This document shows, one piece after another, positions 50,901-59,472 of a stretch of DNA of 64,000 bases. The position numbers and the translations under genes were made by a program. The stretch lies in NCBI RefSeq assembly GCF_000759675.1, contig NZ_BAWM01000021.1, forward strand, positions 225,950-289,949, given 5' to 3'. Within the stretch, counting starts at the first letter, position 1; each line of letters begins with the position of its first letter. Below the pieces are notes generated by a model, which saw only the letters and a program-made list of their open reading frames with translations, was not told where the DNA came from and made no database searches. This DNA comes from Neobacillus niacini (GTDB taxonomy: Bacteria; Bacillota; Bacilli; Bacillales; Cytobacillaceae).

Positions 50901-51521
50901 TTATGGATTACTAGAAATTATGTAGTATACATCACCCGCTAAATGTTGCAATTTAAATTTATTATTTAAATCTAAATCGGCTTCTTCTGAGATTAAAAAA
51001 ACCTTTTTATTTAAGCCAGTTCCTGAAATGTTTTGGATTTCACCTTCAAAAACATTTCTTCCTGATATAAAAAATAGTGGGTTTGTGCTAATAGAGTCTG
51101 TTTTAACATAAATCAGAATAATAATTATAAGTATTAATAATCCTCCTGTTAAGTTAGTAATGGATTTAACATCTAATGAGAATAGAGGAAGTAACATTGT
51201 AACTATAAAAAAAGAATAATGCTCAGCTTTTGGTTTATTATACCTTTTGATGAATACCTCACTTGTGATACTTAGTGAATTTTTCACTTTATTTAAGCCG
51301 ACTTTGATAATTTTCATCCCTAAAAAAGTACATATACTAATAATTAATACCGCATATATCAACTCTGTTATTGAGTTGGATGTATGGGGTAATCTATCCC
51401 AAATTGAGTCTAGAGATCTAGGCATCAGTTTATTCTCTAATAAAAATTTCATTATAAATATTCCGATAAGCGGAAGATAGGCAAGTAGCCAGAGTATAAG
51501 CTGTTCTTTTTTTGACCACAT
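50901..51521 (-). CDS. kwaA: KwaA-like membrane protein of a Kiwa-type antiphage system
   Basis: Protein of 206 aa with four predicted transmembrane segments: LILWLLAYLPLIGIFIMKFLL, ITELIYAVLIISICTFLGM, YSFFIVTMLLPLFSL and GLLILIIIILIYV. A cytoplasmic C-terminal domain follows with NPLFFISGRNVFEG. Size and topology fit KwaA, the membrane sensor of Kiwa. AAGGGGG precedes the ATG. It follows the KwaB-like gene by 26 bases, the reverse of the usual kwaA-kwaB order. The DNA is visibly more AT-rich than that of the metabolic genes, as expected for acquired defence genes. The call rests mainly on the partner. Confidence 0.62.
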   Translation of the reverse strand: MWSKKEQLILWLLAYLPLIGIFIMKFLLENKLMPRSLDSIWDRLPHTSNSITELIYAVLIISICTFLGMKIIKVGLNKVKNSLSITSEVFIKRYNKPKAEHYSFFIVTMLLPLFSLDVKSITNLTGGLLILIIIILIYVKTDSISTNPLFFISGRNVFEGEIQNISGTGLNKKVFLISEEADLDLNNKFKLQHLAGDVYYIISSNP

Positions 51522-51547
51522 AATTGACCCCCTTCATCTATTACCAA

Positions 51548-52594
51548 TTAAAGAACAGATTCATATGTTGCTGCAACTTTAAACTCGTTAGTCAAGAACG
51601 ACCGTACTATTTTATCTGCAAAAAAGTGTATTAATGTAATTGGTTTTTGTTGTTCATTATAAATAATCTGCTTATTGTCTAAGTCGATGAAATCGAACAA
51701 GGGCCATATCTCTTTAAATTGCTCTTTCAGTATTATTTTGTCTGCATCATTACTTGAATCGTAAGTTTGTTTTATTTGCTGTAAGTCATTACATCTTTCT
51801 TCGAAATTGTTATCTAAAGCTGATAAGGTTTGTCTTGAAATTTGAGCTAAAGCACGTGAATAAATATATTTTGAGCTTTGTTGTATAAATTGTTCTTTAT
51901 TTGAATAATCACCCTGAAATAAGTTTAAAGAAGTAATAACATTAAGATTTGCTTCCATTTGTTGCTTTATATGGTCTGAATAGTCAAATGTATATTCGAA
52001 ATTTCGTAAGTTATTGATAAATATGAAATTATCTAAAACAAAGAAGTCTAATGCCCCTCCTAGTTCTATTTCAGGCTCTTTCCTTAATTCCCATTCATTA
52101 GTGTTAAAAATTACATACTTTTTTTTGTTAGTAGTTTTTCTAGGTGCTCTATAAAATGCAAAATAAATGGTTTTTTGATTAAAAATAATCCTTACAATTT
52201 GAAAGTTTGACCGTTGCCAAGCTAATAATTCATTAGTATCTAAAGAATTTTTTAAATCATTATATTTGGTATCTAAAGCGCTTACATCTAGTGAATTTAA
52301 CTTTGCTAGACTTGCATTCTTTTGAAACTCAAAATTATAGCTGCTTACAATGAATTCACCATCTCCATCCTCTTTAAAAACGTTCAATTGAGAAATTATG
52401 TGGGAAGCTAACCATAAACGTACTTCTTCAGCTAGAGCTAGCTGTTGTGAATGATAATAATTATTGGCATTTTTCTGTTTTTTTATAACAAAGAAAGATA
52501 TTTGTAAGTCATCAGTTTTTATTAGATCTTCTACTTGTTGTGAAGTAAAACTTATTAACTGACTGATAGGACTTGTGGCAGCGTTTATGTCCAC
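51548..52594 (-). CDS. kwaB: KwaB-like (DUF4868) protein of a Kiwa-type antiphage system
   Basis: Soluble protein of 348 aa of the DUF4868/KwaB type. The diagnostic core ELGGALDFFVLDNFIFI with NLRNFEYTFDYSDHIKQQME lies at about 176-215. The N-terminal part (about 20-130) is the variable family region and the C-terminus is helical. GTG 52594 follows AAAGGAG. In known Kiwa systems KwaB is a DNA-binding effector that joins membrane KwaA and limits phage replication and transcription. Here it forms a two-gene operon with the KwaA-like gene. It is flanked by an IS110 remnant and repeat elements, which is typical of mobile defence islands. Confidence 0.72.
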   Translation of the reverse strand: MDINAATSPISQLISFTSQQVEDLIKTDDLQISFFVIKKQKNANNYYHSQQLALAEEVRLWLASHIISQLNVFKEDGDGEFIVSSYNFEFQKNASLAKLNSLDVSALDTKYNDLKNSLDTNELLAWQRSNFQIVRIIFNQKTIYFAFYRAPRKTTNKKKYVIFNTNEWELRKEPEIELGGALDFFVLDNFIFINNLRNFEYTFDYSDHIKQQMEANLNVITSLNLFQGDYSNKEQFIQQSSKYIYSRALAQISRQTLSALDNNFEERCNDLQQIKQTYDSSNDADKIILKEQFKEIWPLFDFIDLDNKQIIYNEQQKPITLIHFFADKIVRSFLTNEFKVAATYESVL

Positions 52595-52989
52595 TTTTAT
52601 CTCCTTTCAGATATAAATTTCTATTTGTTTTACAATAAATAGAAATTTATAGCATTAAAATAATTGCGTGTATTAATTTAATAGATTCAAACAATGTAAT
52701 TTTTTCTGTAATAATCCTATTTGGTTTGTTTTCGGATAATAAAATAAGATAGCCTTAGTATCACAGTTTAACCATTTTCCTCTTAAATAAGACCATAAAT
52801 GAAATAAATAGGCTATGTTAAAGAAAATGGTTGAATTAAATCGTCAAACAATCCTATGACAGGTTTTCCTATATCTAACGTGAATTAAAAAGTGTTATTA
52901 AGGATACTTAGAAATTTATGTTGAAATAAATATGAGATTGTGAAGGTTCCTACCTAAACTAACGGATGGGCTCTAACGCACCATAGTTC

Positions 52990-53105
52990 ATCGACCTTCC
53001 TCCGTCAGCCGTAAAATCAGTATTGACGGTTTAAAACCATTTTCATTCTCTGTGGTGAAGCGCTGATTTTTGCGCTTAATGGATGGCTAACGGGGCAGTA
53101 TAGTT
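52990..53105. repeat. Direct repeat, copy 1
   Basis: It runs from CAGCCGTAAAATCAGTATTGAC through TTTTCATTCTCTGTGGTG to GGATGGCTAACGGGGCAGT. The homologous copy is at 53650-53742; the two bracket the IS110 remnant. Confidence 0.65.
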
Positions 53106-53160
53106 GAACAATCGTCATTAGCTTTTTTTCAACAATCGGGCCAGTTTATGGAGTAACGAA

Positions 53161-53204
53161 AAAAGCCTATTTTCTCAGCATTAAAATTGAGAAATTAGGC
53201 TTTT
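53161..53204. terminator. Bidirectional terminator-like hairpin
   Basis: AAAAGCCTA-TTTTCTCA pairs with TGAGAAA-TTAGGCTTTT around a 10-base loop. Confidence 0.65.
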
Positions 53205-53276
53205 AATATTGGAAATTCCTTAACGTTGTAAATCTTCATTTTCTGACACTATCCCGTTACGAAGTTTACAGGGAGA

Positions 53277-53690
53277 TCAACCCACCGGGAAGTCCCCACC
53301 GATCGGGCGCCAGTTATTGTTGATCCCAGTCCAGTCCGAGTCCCTGCCCACAACAAAAGTATCATAATGAGCTGCTTCTGTTAATGCGGATTTTAAATAT
53401 TTGTTTCCTTTTTTTGTTTTGGATGATTTCCTTTTACCTGCGCTTTCATTGTGTCCTGGTACTAGTGCTGCCCAAGAACATAAATGTGGAGGACTAAGAA
53501 ACTGTTTTTTAATATTTGTTCCGATTTCAGCTAGGATTTGCTCAGCCATCCGAGTGGCAATGCCAGGTATTGAATCTAGTCGTTCAATATCTCCTTCTAA
53601 TACTTTTTGAATACGATTGTGTTGTCTGGCACGTTCTTCAATAATTCCTCTCCCAGCCGTAGAATCTGACGGTTTGAAACAATTTTCATT
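53277..53690 (-). mobile_element. IS110-family transposase remnant
   Basis: The minus-strand frame encodes the C-terminal IS116/IS110/IS902 transposase domain: IERLDSIPGIATRMAEQILAEIGT, SPPHLCSWAALVPGHNESAGK, and KKGNKYLKSALTEAAH. The N-terminal DEDD catalytic half is absent. After TEAAH the sequence changes to unrelated residues. The first 25 residues of the open frame are translated from the neighbouring direct repeat and do not belong to the transposase. Confidence 0.8.
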
Positions 53691-53742
53691 CTCTGTGGTG
53701 CAGCGTTTGCGCTGCATGGGTGGCTAACGGGCAGTGTGTGGA
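53650..53742. repeat. Direct repeat, copy 2
   Basis: It runs from CAGCCGTAGAATCTGACGG through TTTTCATTCTCTGTGGTG to GGGTGGCTAACGGGCAGTG, in the same orientation as copy 1 at 52990. Confidence 0.65.
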
Positions 53743-53790
53743 AACATAAAAAACTTAATTTTAGTTGGTTTTAGAAAGATTTCGTAAAAA

Positions 53791-54355
53791 CTATTCCAAT
53801 GAGGATAATGAGGATAGCATATCTGACACATCATCTTCAAAAGATTTTTTTTGCAAAGGTCTCTTAGTGTTATTTTTGTTATTTTCACTTCCATCGTTTG
53901 ATTTCTGAAGTGACTCATGTTCTTCGGATTCAGCCTTTTACCTCATAACTAACATTTTTAATGTGGAGCATGGAAATGCGAACGATTTCCTCCTTATTGA
54001 CCAAAAAAACAAAATCATTTTCGATCTCACAGAGCATCCCCTCTACCGTCTCAGGAGCGCTACGATTGATTTTTACCCAACAATATTTCAATGATTCAAG
54101 CAGTCCTTCGAAATTTTCAGCAACATTATATTCGAAATCCTCAGGAATTTCAACGCCGAATTCCAACTCCCCTTTCATATTTTCTGTAATACTGTTAATA
54201 TGATGAGTCTTGTAATAAACGACCCCATCATCTTCGGTGAAAACGGCGATATAATCGTCACCTGCATCCAAGAACAGCCCAATTCTGGATTCTGGTCCGT
54301 CTCGATCAACCTTAATTACTTTATCTTGAAAATATTTCGTGAGATTTTTACCCAT
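53791..54355 (-). pseudogene. CotB-like spore coat protein gene with a frameshift
   Basis: The first part (141 codons, 53930-54355) encodes two CotB-type repeats: KVIKVDRDGPESRIGLFLDAG with DDGVVYYKTHHINSIT, and WVKINRSAPETVEGML with IVRISMLHIKNVSY. It stops at TGA 53930. One base further the next frame continues for about 46 codons as AESEEHESLQKSNDGSENN and ends SDMLSSLSSLE with a stop at 53791, a low-complexity serine/acidic tail like that of CotB. One extra base at the GTAAAAGGC junction therefore separates the body from its tail. AAAGGGGAG precedes the ATG. The short form may still be made. Confidence 0.72.
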
Positions 54356-54484
54356 ATAAATTTCTCCCCTTTAAGTTATTAACTACACAACATCGTATGT
54401 ATAACGGGAGGAGGTCGTCCTAAGCAAATAGCCTGTCTTTTAATATCAATAGAAAATTGAACGATGCGTTTTCCTTGAACTAAG

Positions 54485-54533
54485 CAAAAAACCTCGCTAA
54501 ATTCCTGTTAATTTAGGAATTTCACGAGAGGTT
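54485..54533 (-). terminator. Terminator of the Rrf2 remnant
   Basis: Read on the minus strand, a stem built of AACCTCTCG and AAATTCCTAA with matching arms is followed by TTTTTT. Confidence 0.7.
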
Positions 54534-54536
54534 ATT

Positions 54537-54893
54537 TTATATGTTGCTCTTCGAAAAATATTTCCGAGTATCTTTACGTATTTGTTTGGGTAAGACACGA
54601 TCAAGCTCATCATTTAACCATGACAGTGTTTTATTACGCAAGTAATCACGCATTTTTTCTTCCGCAGAGAGCATAACTAAATTGATGGTACAAGAGGAGG
54701 GAGCTGAACAACAGTTTTCTCTATACAAATAACCATTATCTTTAATATTTTTACATTGAAAAATTGGCTTAGGGCCTTCAACTGCTTCAACTACATCCCA
54801 AAAGGAAATATCTTCTGGGGACTTAGATAACCTATACCCTCCTTTTACACCAGGGACAGAACTTACGCGGCGATTATTCTCATGACACCATGT
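54537..54893 (-). pseudogene. Rrf2-family regulator without its N-terminus
   Basis: The minus-strand frame reads RRVSSVPGVKGGYRLSKSPE, ISFWDVVEAVEG, then CCSAPSSC and a helical end, which is an Rrf2 regulator from the wing onwards. The frame is open only from about 54893; a TAG precedes it and the recognition helices (about 40 residues) are missing. Cysteines C-C-x5-C are kept where Rrf2 proteins bind clusters. A separate short product from ATG 54728 would have no DNA-binding domain. Confidence 0.75.
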
Positions 54894-55109
54894 CTATGAC
54901 AAGAAAAGTGATCTTAGATAAATCCCGCTAGGTATGTATTCTTAAAATTTGTTATGATTAATGAAGGCTACCAAATAAGAATAGAATGAAAAGGTTGTCG
55001 ATTCCATTTTACCTTCGTTATTTTTTGCATATACTAGAATAAATTCTCCCTGTACGTTGAGTAGCTTTTTGCACCTGAAGCATATTTTTTGAGTAGGAAG
55101 TAGGCATTT

Positions 55110-56798
55110 ATGAATATTAAAGTCCATATTATCGCTCCATATGAATCTATGGTACCTATAATTAAAGAGTGTATCTCTCTTTTCCCAGATTTGAATATAA
55201 ATTATTCTGTAGGGGACTTAAACACGGGCGTCGAGATTGCCCGTTCGGAAGAAAAAAAAGGCACAGATGTCATTATTAGTAGAGGAGGAACAGCACAATT
55301 AATCAAAAAAGCAGTGCAAATTCCTGTTATCGATATGCAACTTTCAGGATATGATATGATTCGATCGCTAACTTTAGTAAGCAATCTAACGGATAAAACG
55401 GCCATTGTTGGATTTTCGAATATAACCACCGGTGCTAAGTCCATTATTGAATTATTAGATTACCCAATAAATGTTTTTACCATTAGTGATTCAAAGGAGG
55501 TTGCTCCTTTAATACTAAAACTTAAAAGTTTGGGTTATCAACAAATAGTCGGTGATGTGATTACGATAAAAACTTCAACTACTTATGGAATTAAAGGTTT
55601 TTTAATACAGTCCGGTAAAGAATCGATTATAAAATCAATAGAAGATGCTAAGTTGATCTATGGCTATCTTAATCATAAAAATAATCTGGCGAACATTTTT
55701 GAACAATTTATTTTAAAAGATACGAAAAATATGATCATTCTAGACGACAGCAATCATATTCTGTATGAGCATTTGACAGACTTCCCTTCTAATCCTTTAT
55801 CTAACGGGCAGTTACATATTTTGAATACGGACCTAATGATGAATAGGAATACGATTAGTAACAATTTTATGATTGATGACTACAGCATTCATGTTACGGG
55901 ATCCTACTATCATATTAATGACCTCCAATATAAAATATATGTTTTAGAAAAGAGTCCGATGGATTCATTAGAACAAAAGGGTCTTATTAAACATACTGAT
56001 TTAATAAGTGAACCAATTACGATTTCATCTAAACCGATGGGAACCATTTTAAATCATATAAAAGCTTTATATGAAAAAAATGCTCCCATTCTTTTGCAAG
56101 GCGAAAAAGGGACTGGTAAAGACTTTATTACGAATTATATCCATAACGAGTTATCGAACGAAAGAATACTCATTACCATCGATTTTGAAGAATTTAATAT
56201 CAATTATTTAGAAAAACTACCTCTTTCGAAAATAGGTACGATAAAAATAAAAAATGTTTCCTATGTAATCCATCATGAGAAATTAGAAAGATTTATTAAA
56301 GATTGTAACCATTGTAAGACTCATATCTTTATTATTTCAGAAATTCCATTTGCGAATGACATGATTTTAGATATAAAAATGAACAAGATTCTATTGCCTA
56401 ATTTATCAGAGAGAAAAGAGGATATTGATAAATTGAGCCAATATTTCTTATCTTATTATCATCAGAATTATGGTACAACAGCCATTAAAATAAAAAGTGA
56501 TGCATTAAAATTATTAGAAGAATACCATTATCCGAATAATATCGATGATTTAAAAAACGTTATTAAACAAATAGCATTAAATGAAAAAGATTATGTGATT
56601 CACAAAGAGACGATCCAAAGGGTTCTTTCAAACGAAAAAACAGCTACTAACCTGATCGTTCCTCCAAAAGGAACGTTGAAGGAAATTGAAAAAGAAATCA
56701 TACTAGCTATATTAAAAGAAGAAAATAATAATCAATCAAAGACAGCTGAAAGATTGGGAATCAATCGAGCAACCTTATGGCGTAAACTTAAAGATTAA
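55110..56798 (+). CDS. PrpR_N-domain regulator with degenerate AAA+ and Fis helix-turn-helix
   Basis: Protein of 562 aa. Residues 1-190 are a PrpR N-terminal domain (GTDVIISRGGTAQLIKKAVQIPVI is characteristic), a ligand-binding fold. About 200-290 is a PAS-like linker. The AAA+ region keeps Walker A GEKGTGKD (331-338) and LPNLSERKEDI, but has no GAFTGA, and the Walker B segment reads GTIKIKNVSYV with no DE pair. The C-terminus is a Fis-type helix-turn-helix (SKTAERLGINRATLWRKLKD). It directly precedes the KdgT/DtnK/PdxA2 genes, and two matching palindromes flank their promoter. It is therefore probably a sigma-A-type activator or repressor of this operon that senses a sugar acid. Confidence 0.85.
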   Translation: MNIKVHIIAPYESMVPIIKECISLFPDLNINYSVGDLNTGVEIARSEEKKGTDVIISRGGTAQLIKKAVQIPVIDMQLSGYDMIRSLTLVSNLTDKTAIVGFSNITTGAKSIIELLDYPINVFTISDSKEVAPLILKLKSLGYQQIVGDVITIKTSTTYGIKGFLIQSGKESIIKSIEDAKLIYGYLNHKNNLANIFEQFILKDTKNMIILDDSNHILYEHLTDFPSNPLSNGQLHILNTDLMMNRNTISNNFMIDDYSIHVTGSYYHINDLQYKIYVLEKSPMDSLEQKGLIKHTDLISEPITISSKPMGTILNHIKALYEKNAPILLQGEKGTGKDFITNYIHNELSNERILITIDFEEFNINYLEKLPLSKIGTIKIKNVSYVIHHEKLERFIKDCNHCKTHIFIISEIPFANDMILDIKMNKILLPNLSERKEDIDKLSQYFLSYYHQNYGTTAIKIKSDALKLLEEYHYPNNIDDLKNVIKQIALNEKDYVIHKETIQRVLSNEKTATNLIVPPKGTLKEIEKEIILAILKEENNNQSKTAERLGINRATLWRKLKD

Positions 56799-56830
56799 CA
56801 TTTAAGTTTACGCTATTTTTTATTGAAAAC

Positions 56831-56847
56831 TGTTGCATTTTTAAACA
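56831..56847. promoter_or_regulatory. Operator 1 of the sugar-acid operon
   Basis: TGTTGCATTTTTAAACA, dyad with TGTT/AACA ends, 12 bp upstream of the -35 box. It matches operator 2 at 15 of 17 positions. Confidence 0.6.
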
Positions 56848-56859
56848 TTTACATAAAAT

Positions 56860-56888
56860 TTGACGATAATGTGACAATTTTTTATAAA
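56860..56888 (+). promoter_or_regulatory. Sigma-A promoter of the sugar-acid operon
   Basis: TTGACG, 17-bp spacer, TATAAA. Confidence 0.75.
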
Positions 56889-56891
56889 AAC

Positions 56892-56908
56892 TGTTGCTTT
56901 TATAAACA
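56892..56908. promoter_or_regulatory. Operator 2 of the sugar-acid operon
   Basis: TGTTGCTTTTATAAACA, immediately downstream of the -10 box and over the expected start point. Its centre is 61 bp from that of operator 1. Confidence 0.6.
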
Positions 56909-56939
56909 ATCTATTTTACTATGAGTTTGTAAACATTTT

Positions 56940-56955
56940 ATGTAAGCGTTTTTCT
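56940..56955. promoter_or_regulatory. Possible CcpA cre site
   Basis: ATGTAAGCGTTTTTCT fits the cre consensus WTGNAANCGNWWNCAW except for two positions in the right arm. It lies in the leader, where cre sites act as roadblocks. Weak candidate. Confidence 0.35.
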
Positions 56956-56999
56956 AGAGGGCGCTTGAACTCATAATAAATTATAAAGGGGTAATAGTT

Positions 57000-57992
57000 A
57001 TGAAAATAAAAGCAACTCTAAATCGTATCCCAGGTGGGATGATGGTTGTTCCGTTATTACTAGCAGCAACAATTAATACTTTCTTTCCAAATCTATTAAG
57101 AATTGGTGGATTTACAGAATCACTATTTGTGACCGGTGCCAATACCTTGATTGCTCTATTCTTATTCATTGCAGGGGCGCAAATTAGCGTGAAAAGTGTC
57201 GGTGTATCATTAGGAAAAGGTGCAACTTTATTAGGATTAAAATGGGTAGTGGGTGCTCTAGTTGGTCTTATTGCTTTTTGGCTCGCTGATAGTAATGGAT
57301 TGTTTTTAGGAATGGCGCCATTAGCTATTATTGCCGCAATGACAAATAGTAATGGTGGCATGTATATGGCTCTTGTTGGTCAATATGGTAAAGAAGATGA
57401 CAAAGCCGCTTATTCTCTTTTAGCTTTAAACGATGGACCATTCTTAACAATGGTTGCCTTATCTATATTTGGAACGATGGGATTTGTAGACGGAATGTTT
57501 TCTATTCAATCCTTCCTGGCAGTCCTTCTTCCGATCATCATCGGTATGGTATTAGGTAACTTAGATCCTGAAATGAAGGATTTCCTAACCAAAGGTAGTG
57601 ACATGCTTATTCCATTTTTCGCTTTTGCATTAGGTATGGGTATCAATTTTAGCGCGATTGTTGAAGGTGGTTTAAGTGGGATTTTACTTGGTGTTATTAC
57701 GGTGGTATTAACTGGTGGTTCTGGTTACTTAGTTTACAAATGGATTGGCTGGAATCCGATTGTAGGTGCTGCAGAAGGTACAACGGCAGGTAACGCTGTT
57801 GCAACTCCAGCGGCAATTGTTGCAGCGAATGCATCATTTGCTCCATTCGCTGAAATCGCAACGGTTCAAATTGCAGCTAGCGTTGTAACAACAGCTATTT
57901 TACTTCCTATTGTGATTGGATTTTTAGCAAAACGATTAGAGAAAAAAGGAAAATTACCTGAAACTGAATCAGCTGTAACTAAAATTAGTTAA
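57000..57992 (+). CDS. kdgT: 2-keto-3-deoxygluconate permease family transporter
   Basis: Integral membrane protein of 330 aa with about ten hydrophobic segments. The KdgT family opening is LNRIPGGMMVVPLLLAATIN, followed by GANTLIALFLFIAGAQI, MTNSNGGMYMALVGQYG and EGTTAGNAVATPAAIVAAN. AAAGGGG precedes the ATG. KdgT-like carriers next to DtnK/PdxA2 genes import four-carbon sugar acids such as D-threonate or D-erythronate, and that is the likely cargo here. Confidence 0.9.
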   Translation: MKIKATLNRIPGGMMVVPLLLAATINTFFPNLLRIGGFTESLFVTGANTLIALFLFIAGAQISVKSVGVSLGKGATLLGLKWVVGALVGLIAFWLADSNGLFLGMAPLAIIAAMTNSNGGMYMALVGQYGKEDDKAAYSLLALNDGPFLTMVALSIFGTMGFVDGMFSIQSFLAVLLPIIIGMVLGNLDPEMKDFLTKGSDMLIPFFAFALGMGINFSAIVEGGLSGILLGVITVVLTGGSGYLVYKWIGWNPIVGAAEGTTAGNAVATPAAIVAANASFAPFAEIATVQIAASVVTTAILLPIVIGFLAKRLEKKGKLPETESAVTKIS

Positions 57993-58007
57993 ATCAGGTT
58001 AATAGAT

Positions 58008-58072
58008 TGCTAGAAGAAAAGCGCAAGCGCCCGTTAGCGATGTACACTAGTCGCTGGACCGCTTGCGCTGGG
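58008..58072. repeat. Intergenic hairpin repeat (GCGCAAGCG type)
   Basis: AGCGCAAGCG and CGCTTGCGCT border a 65-bp element with an inner GCGATGTACACTAGTCGC. Such GCGCAAGCG elements are common dispersed repeats in Bacillaceae chromosomes. Confidence 0.6.
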
Positions 58073-58116
58073 CAATTCTCAAAGTAAAAATTTTATACTT
58101 TCTTATTTCTGAACAA

Positions 58117-58150
58117 AAGAAGGGAGAGGCATCTCTCTTTTCTTTTTTTA
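58117..58150 (+). terminator. Intra-operon terminator
   Basis: GAGAG, loop GCAT, CTCTC, extended by AAAGAAGG / TTTTCTTT, then T run. It would lower expression of the kinase and PdxA2 genes relative to the permease gene. Confidence 0.6.
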
Positions 58151-58180
58151 AAAGATGGGGTTACCGAAAGGAGATTATTT

Positions 58181-59470
58181 ATGAAATTAGCTATCATCGC
58201 AGATGATTTAACGGGTGCTAATGATAGTGGTGTTCAATTAGCTCGTCACGGACTTAAAACGACTGTTTTATTTGATATGGACGAAACAAGCGTATCTAAT
58301 TATGAAGCAGTTGTTTTTGATACGGACAGTCGTTCAATCGATCAACAAGAAGCGTACGTAAAGGTAAAAAGAGCAGCAGAGTTTCTAAAAATGGCAGGTT
58401 TTACAAATATTTTCAAAAAGCTTGATTCAACCATGAGAGGAAATATTGGAGCAGAAATCGACGCAGTATACGATGTTTTAAAACCGGATTTCGTCATGAT
58501 TGCACCAGGATATCCGAAAAACAATCGAATCATATTCCAATCCACCCACTATTTAAAAGGTGTTCCTTTAGGAGAAACAGAGATTTCAAAAGATCCAAAA
58601 ACACCAGTAACAACATCATACTTGCCAGAACTTTTACAAGAGCAAACAAAGCATGCTATTGGAACCATCACCGTTGATGACTTAAATCAAGGGGAAAAGT
58701 TTGTTCAAGAAAAGCTTAACGATTATTTTGAAAAAGACACCATATACATTATCATTGATTCCACGGAAGAAAGTCATCTTGAGCAAATTTTAGATTACAC
58801 CAAAACATTAACCTATCAATTTACTTGGGTTGGTTCTGCGGGAATGGCAAATTATCTTCCTAACCACTATGCAATCCCAAAAAAGCAGGATGATTTGGTT
58901 ATTCCTACTACCTCTACTCCCATTCTTACGGTGATTGGTAGTGTGAATAAAAACTCTAGAGCACAGTTGAAAGTGTTACTAGAGAATACAAATGTCCATG
59001 CAATCCCTTTTGAATCCTACAAAGCAGTTACCGATGATACAGAGAGAACAAGTGAGATCAGAAAGGTGTATCATGAAGCTGTACAAAAGGCACAGGAAGG
59101 TCAAGATGTTGTCATCTATTCCACAGCGGAAAAAGAAGATATTGAAAAAGCATGGGTGACAGGGGCATCAAGGGGCCTTAGCCATACTGAAATTAGCAAT
59201 GAAATTGTAAAAGCCATGGGTACGGTTTGTGCTGTTCTTTTAGAAGAAGGCTATTTCAAAGGTGTTTCAATGACGGGCGGAGATACAGCTAAACAAATTT
59301 GTTCTTTATGGGATATCAAGGGGTTTGAATTACTAGACGAACTAGAAATCGGTGTTCCAATCTCTAAGTTTTTAGGAAAAGATGACCTGTATGTGGTAAC
59401 AAAAGCTGGCGGATTTGGTTCAGACGATGTTTTCATAAATGCTCTAAACAAATTGAAGGGAGTCAATTAA
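58181..59470 (+). CDS. dtnK: Four-carbon acid sugar kinase (DtnK/OtnK type)
   Basis: ATP-dependent kinase of 429 aa of the DUF1537 family. The opening AIIADDLTGANDSGVQLARHG and KKLDSTMRGNIGAEI are N-terminal domain words. WVGSAGMANYL, LTVIGSVNKNSRAQ and the C-terminal MTGGDTAKQICSLWDIKG with VVTKAGGFG mark the nucleotide-binding domain. AAAGGAG precedes the ATG. It phosphorylates D-threonate or D-erythronate at C4 to give the PdxA2 substrate. Family and pathway are firm; which stereoisomer is used is not readable. Confidence 0.92.
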   Translation: MKLAIIADDLTGANDSGVQLARHGLKTTVLFDMDETSVSNYEAVVFDTDSRSIDQQEAYVKVKRAAEFLKMAGFTNIFKKLDSTMRGNIGAEIDAVYDVLKPDFVMIAPGYPKNNRIIFQSTHYLKGVPLGETEISKDPKTPVTTSYLPELLQEQTKHAIGTITVDDLNQGEKFVQEKLNDYFEKDTIYIIIDSTEESHLEQILDYTKTLTYQFTWVGSAGMANYLPNHYAIPKKQDDLVIPTTSTPILTVIGSVNKNSRAQLKVLLENTNVHAIPFESYKAVTDDTERTSEIRKVYHEAVQKAQEGQDVVIYSTAEKEDIEKAWVTGASRGLSHTEISNEIVKAMGTVCAVLLEEGYFKGVSMTGGDTAKQICSLWDIKGFELLDELEIGVPISKFLGKDDLYVVTKAGGFGSDDVFINALNKLKGVN

Positions 59471-59472
59471 GA

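Larger units (their letters stand above)
52595..53276. other. Intergenic repeat-rich region
   Basis: It contains words AACCATTTTC (about 52770) and GAAAATGGTT (about 52822), together with ATAGCC and GGCTAT, in a MITE-like arrangement. It also holds the first copy of an 80- to 115-bp direct repeat (52990-53105), and a hairpin at 53161. No gene was seen. Confidence 0.5.

Noticed and set aside
52740..53110. CRISPR array or long tandem array in the repeat-rich region
   Set aside because: Repeats are only two copies, unequal and 650 bp apart, with no regular spacers.
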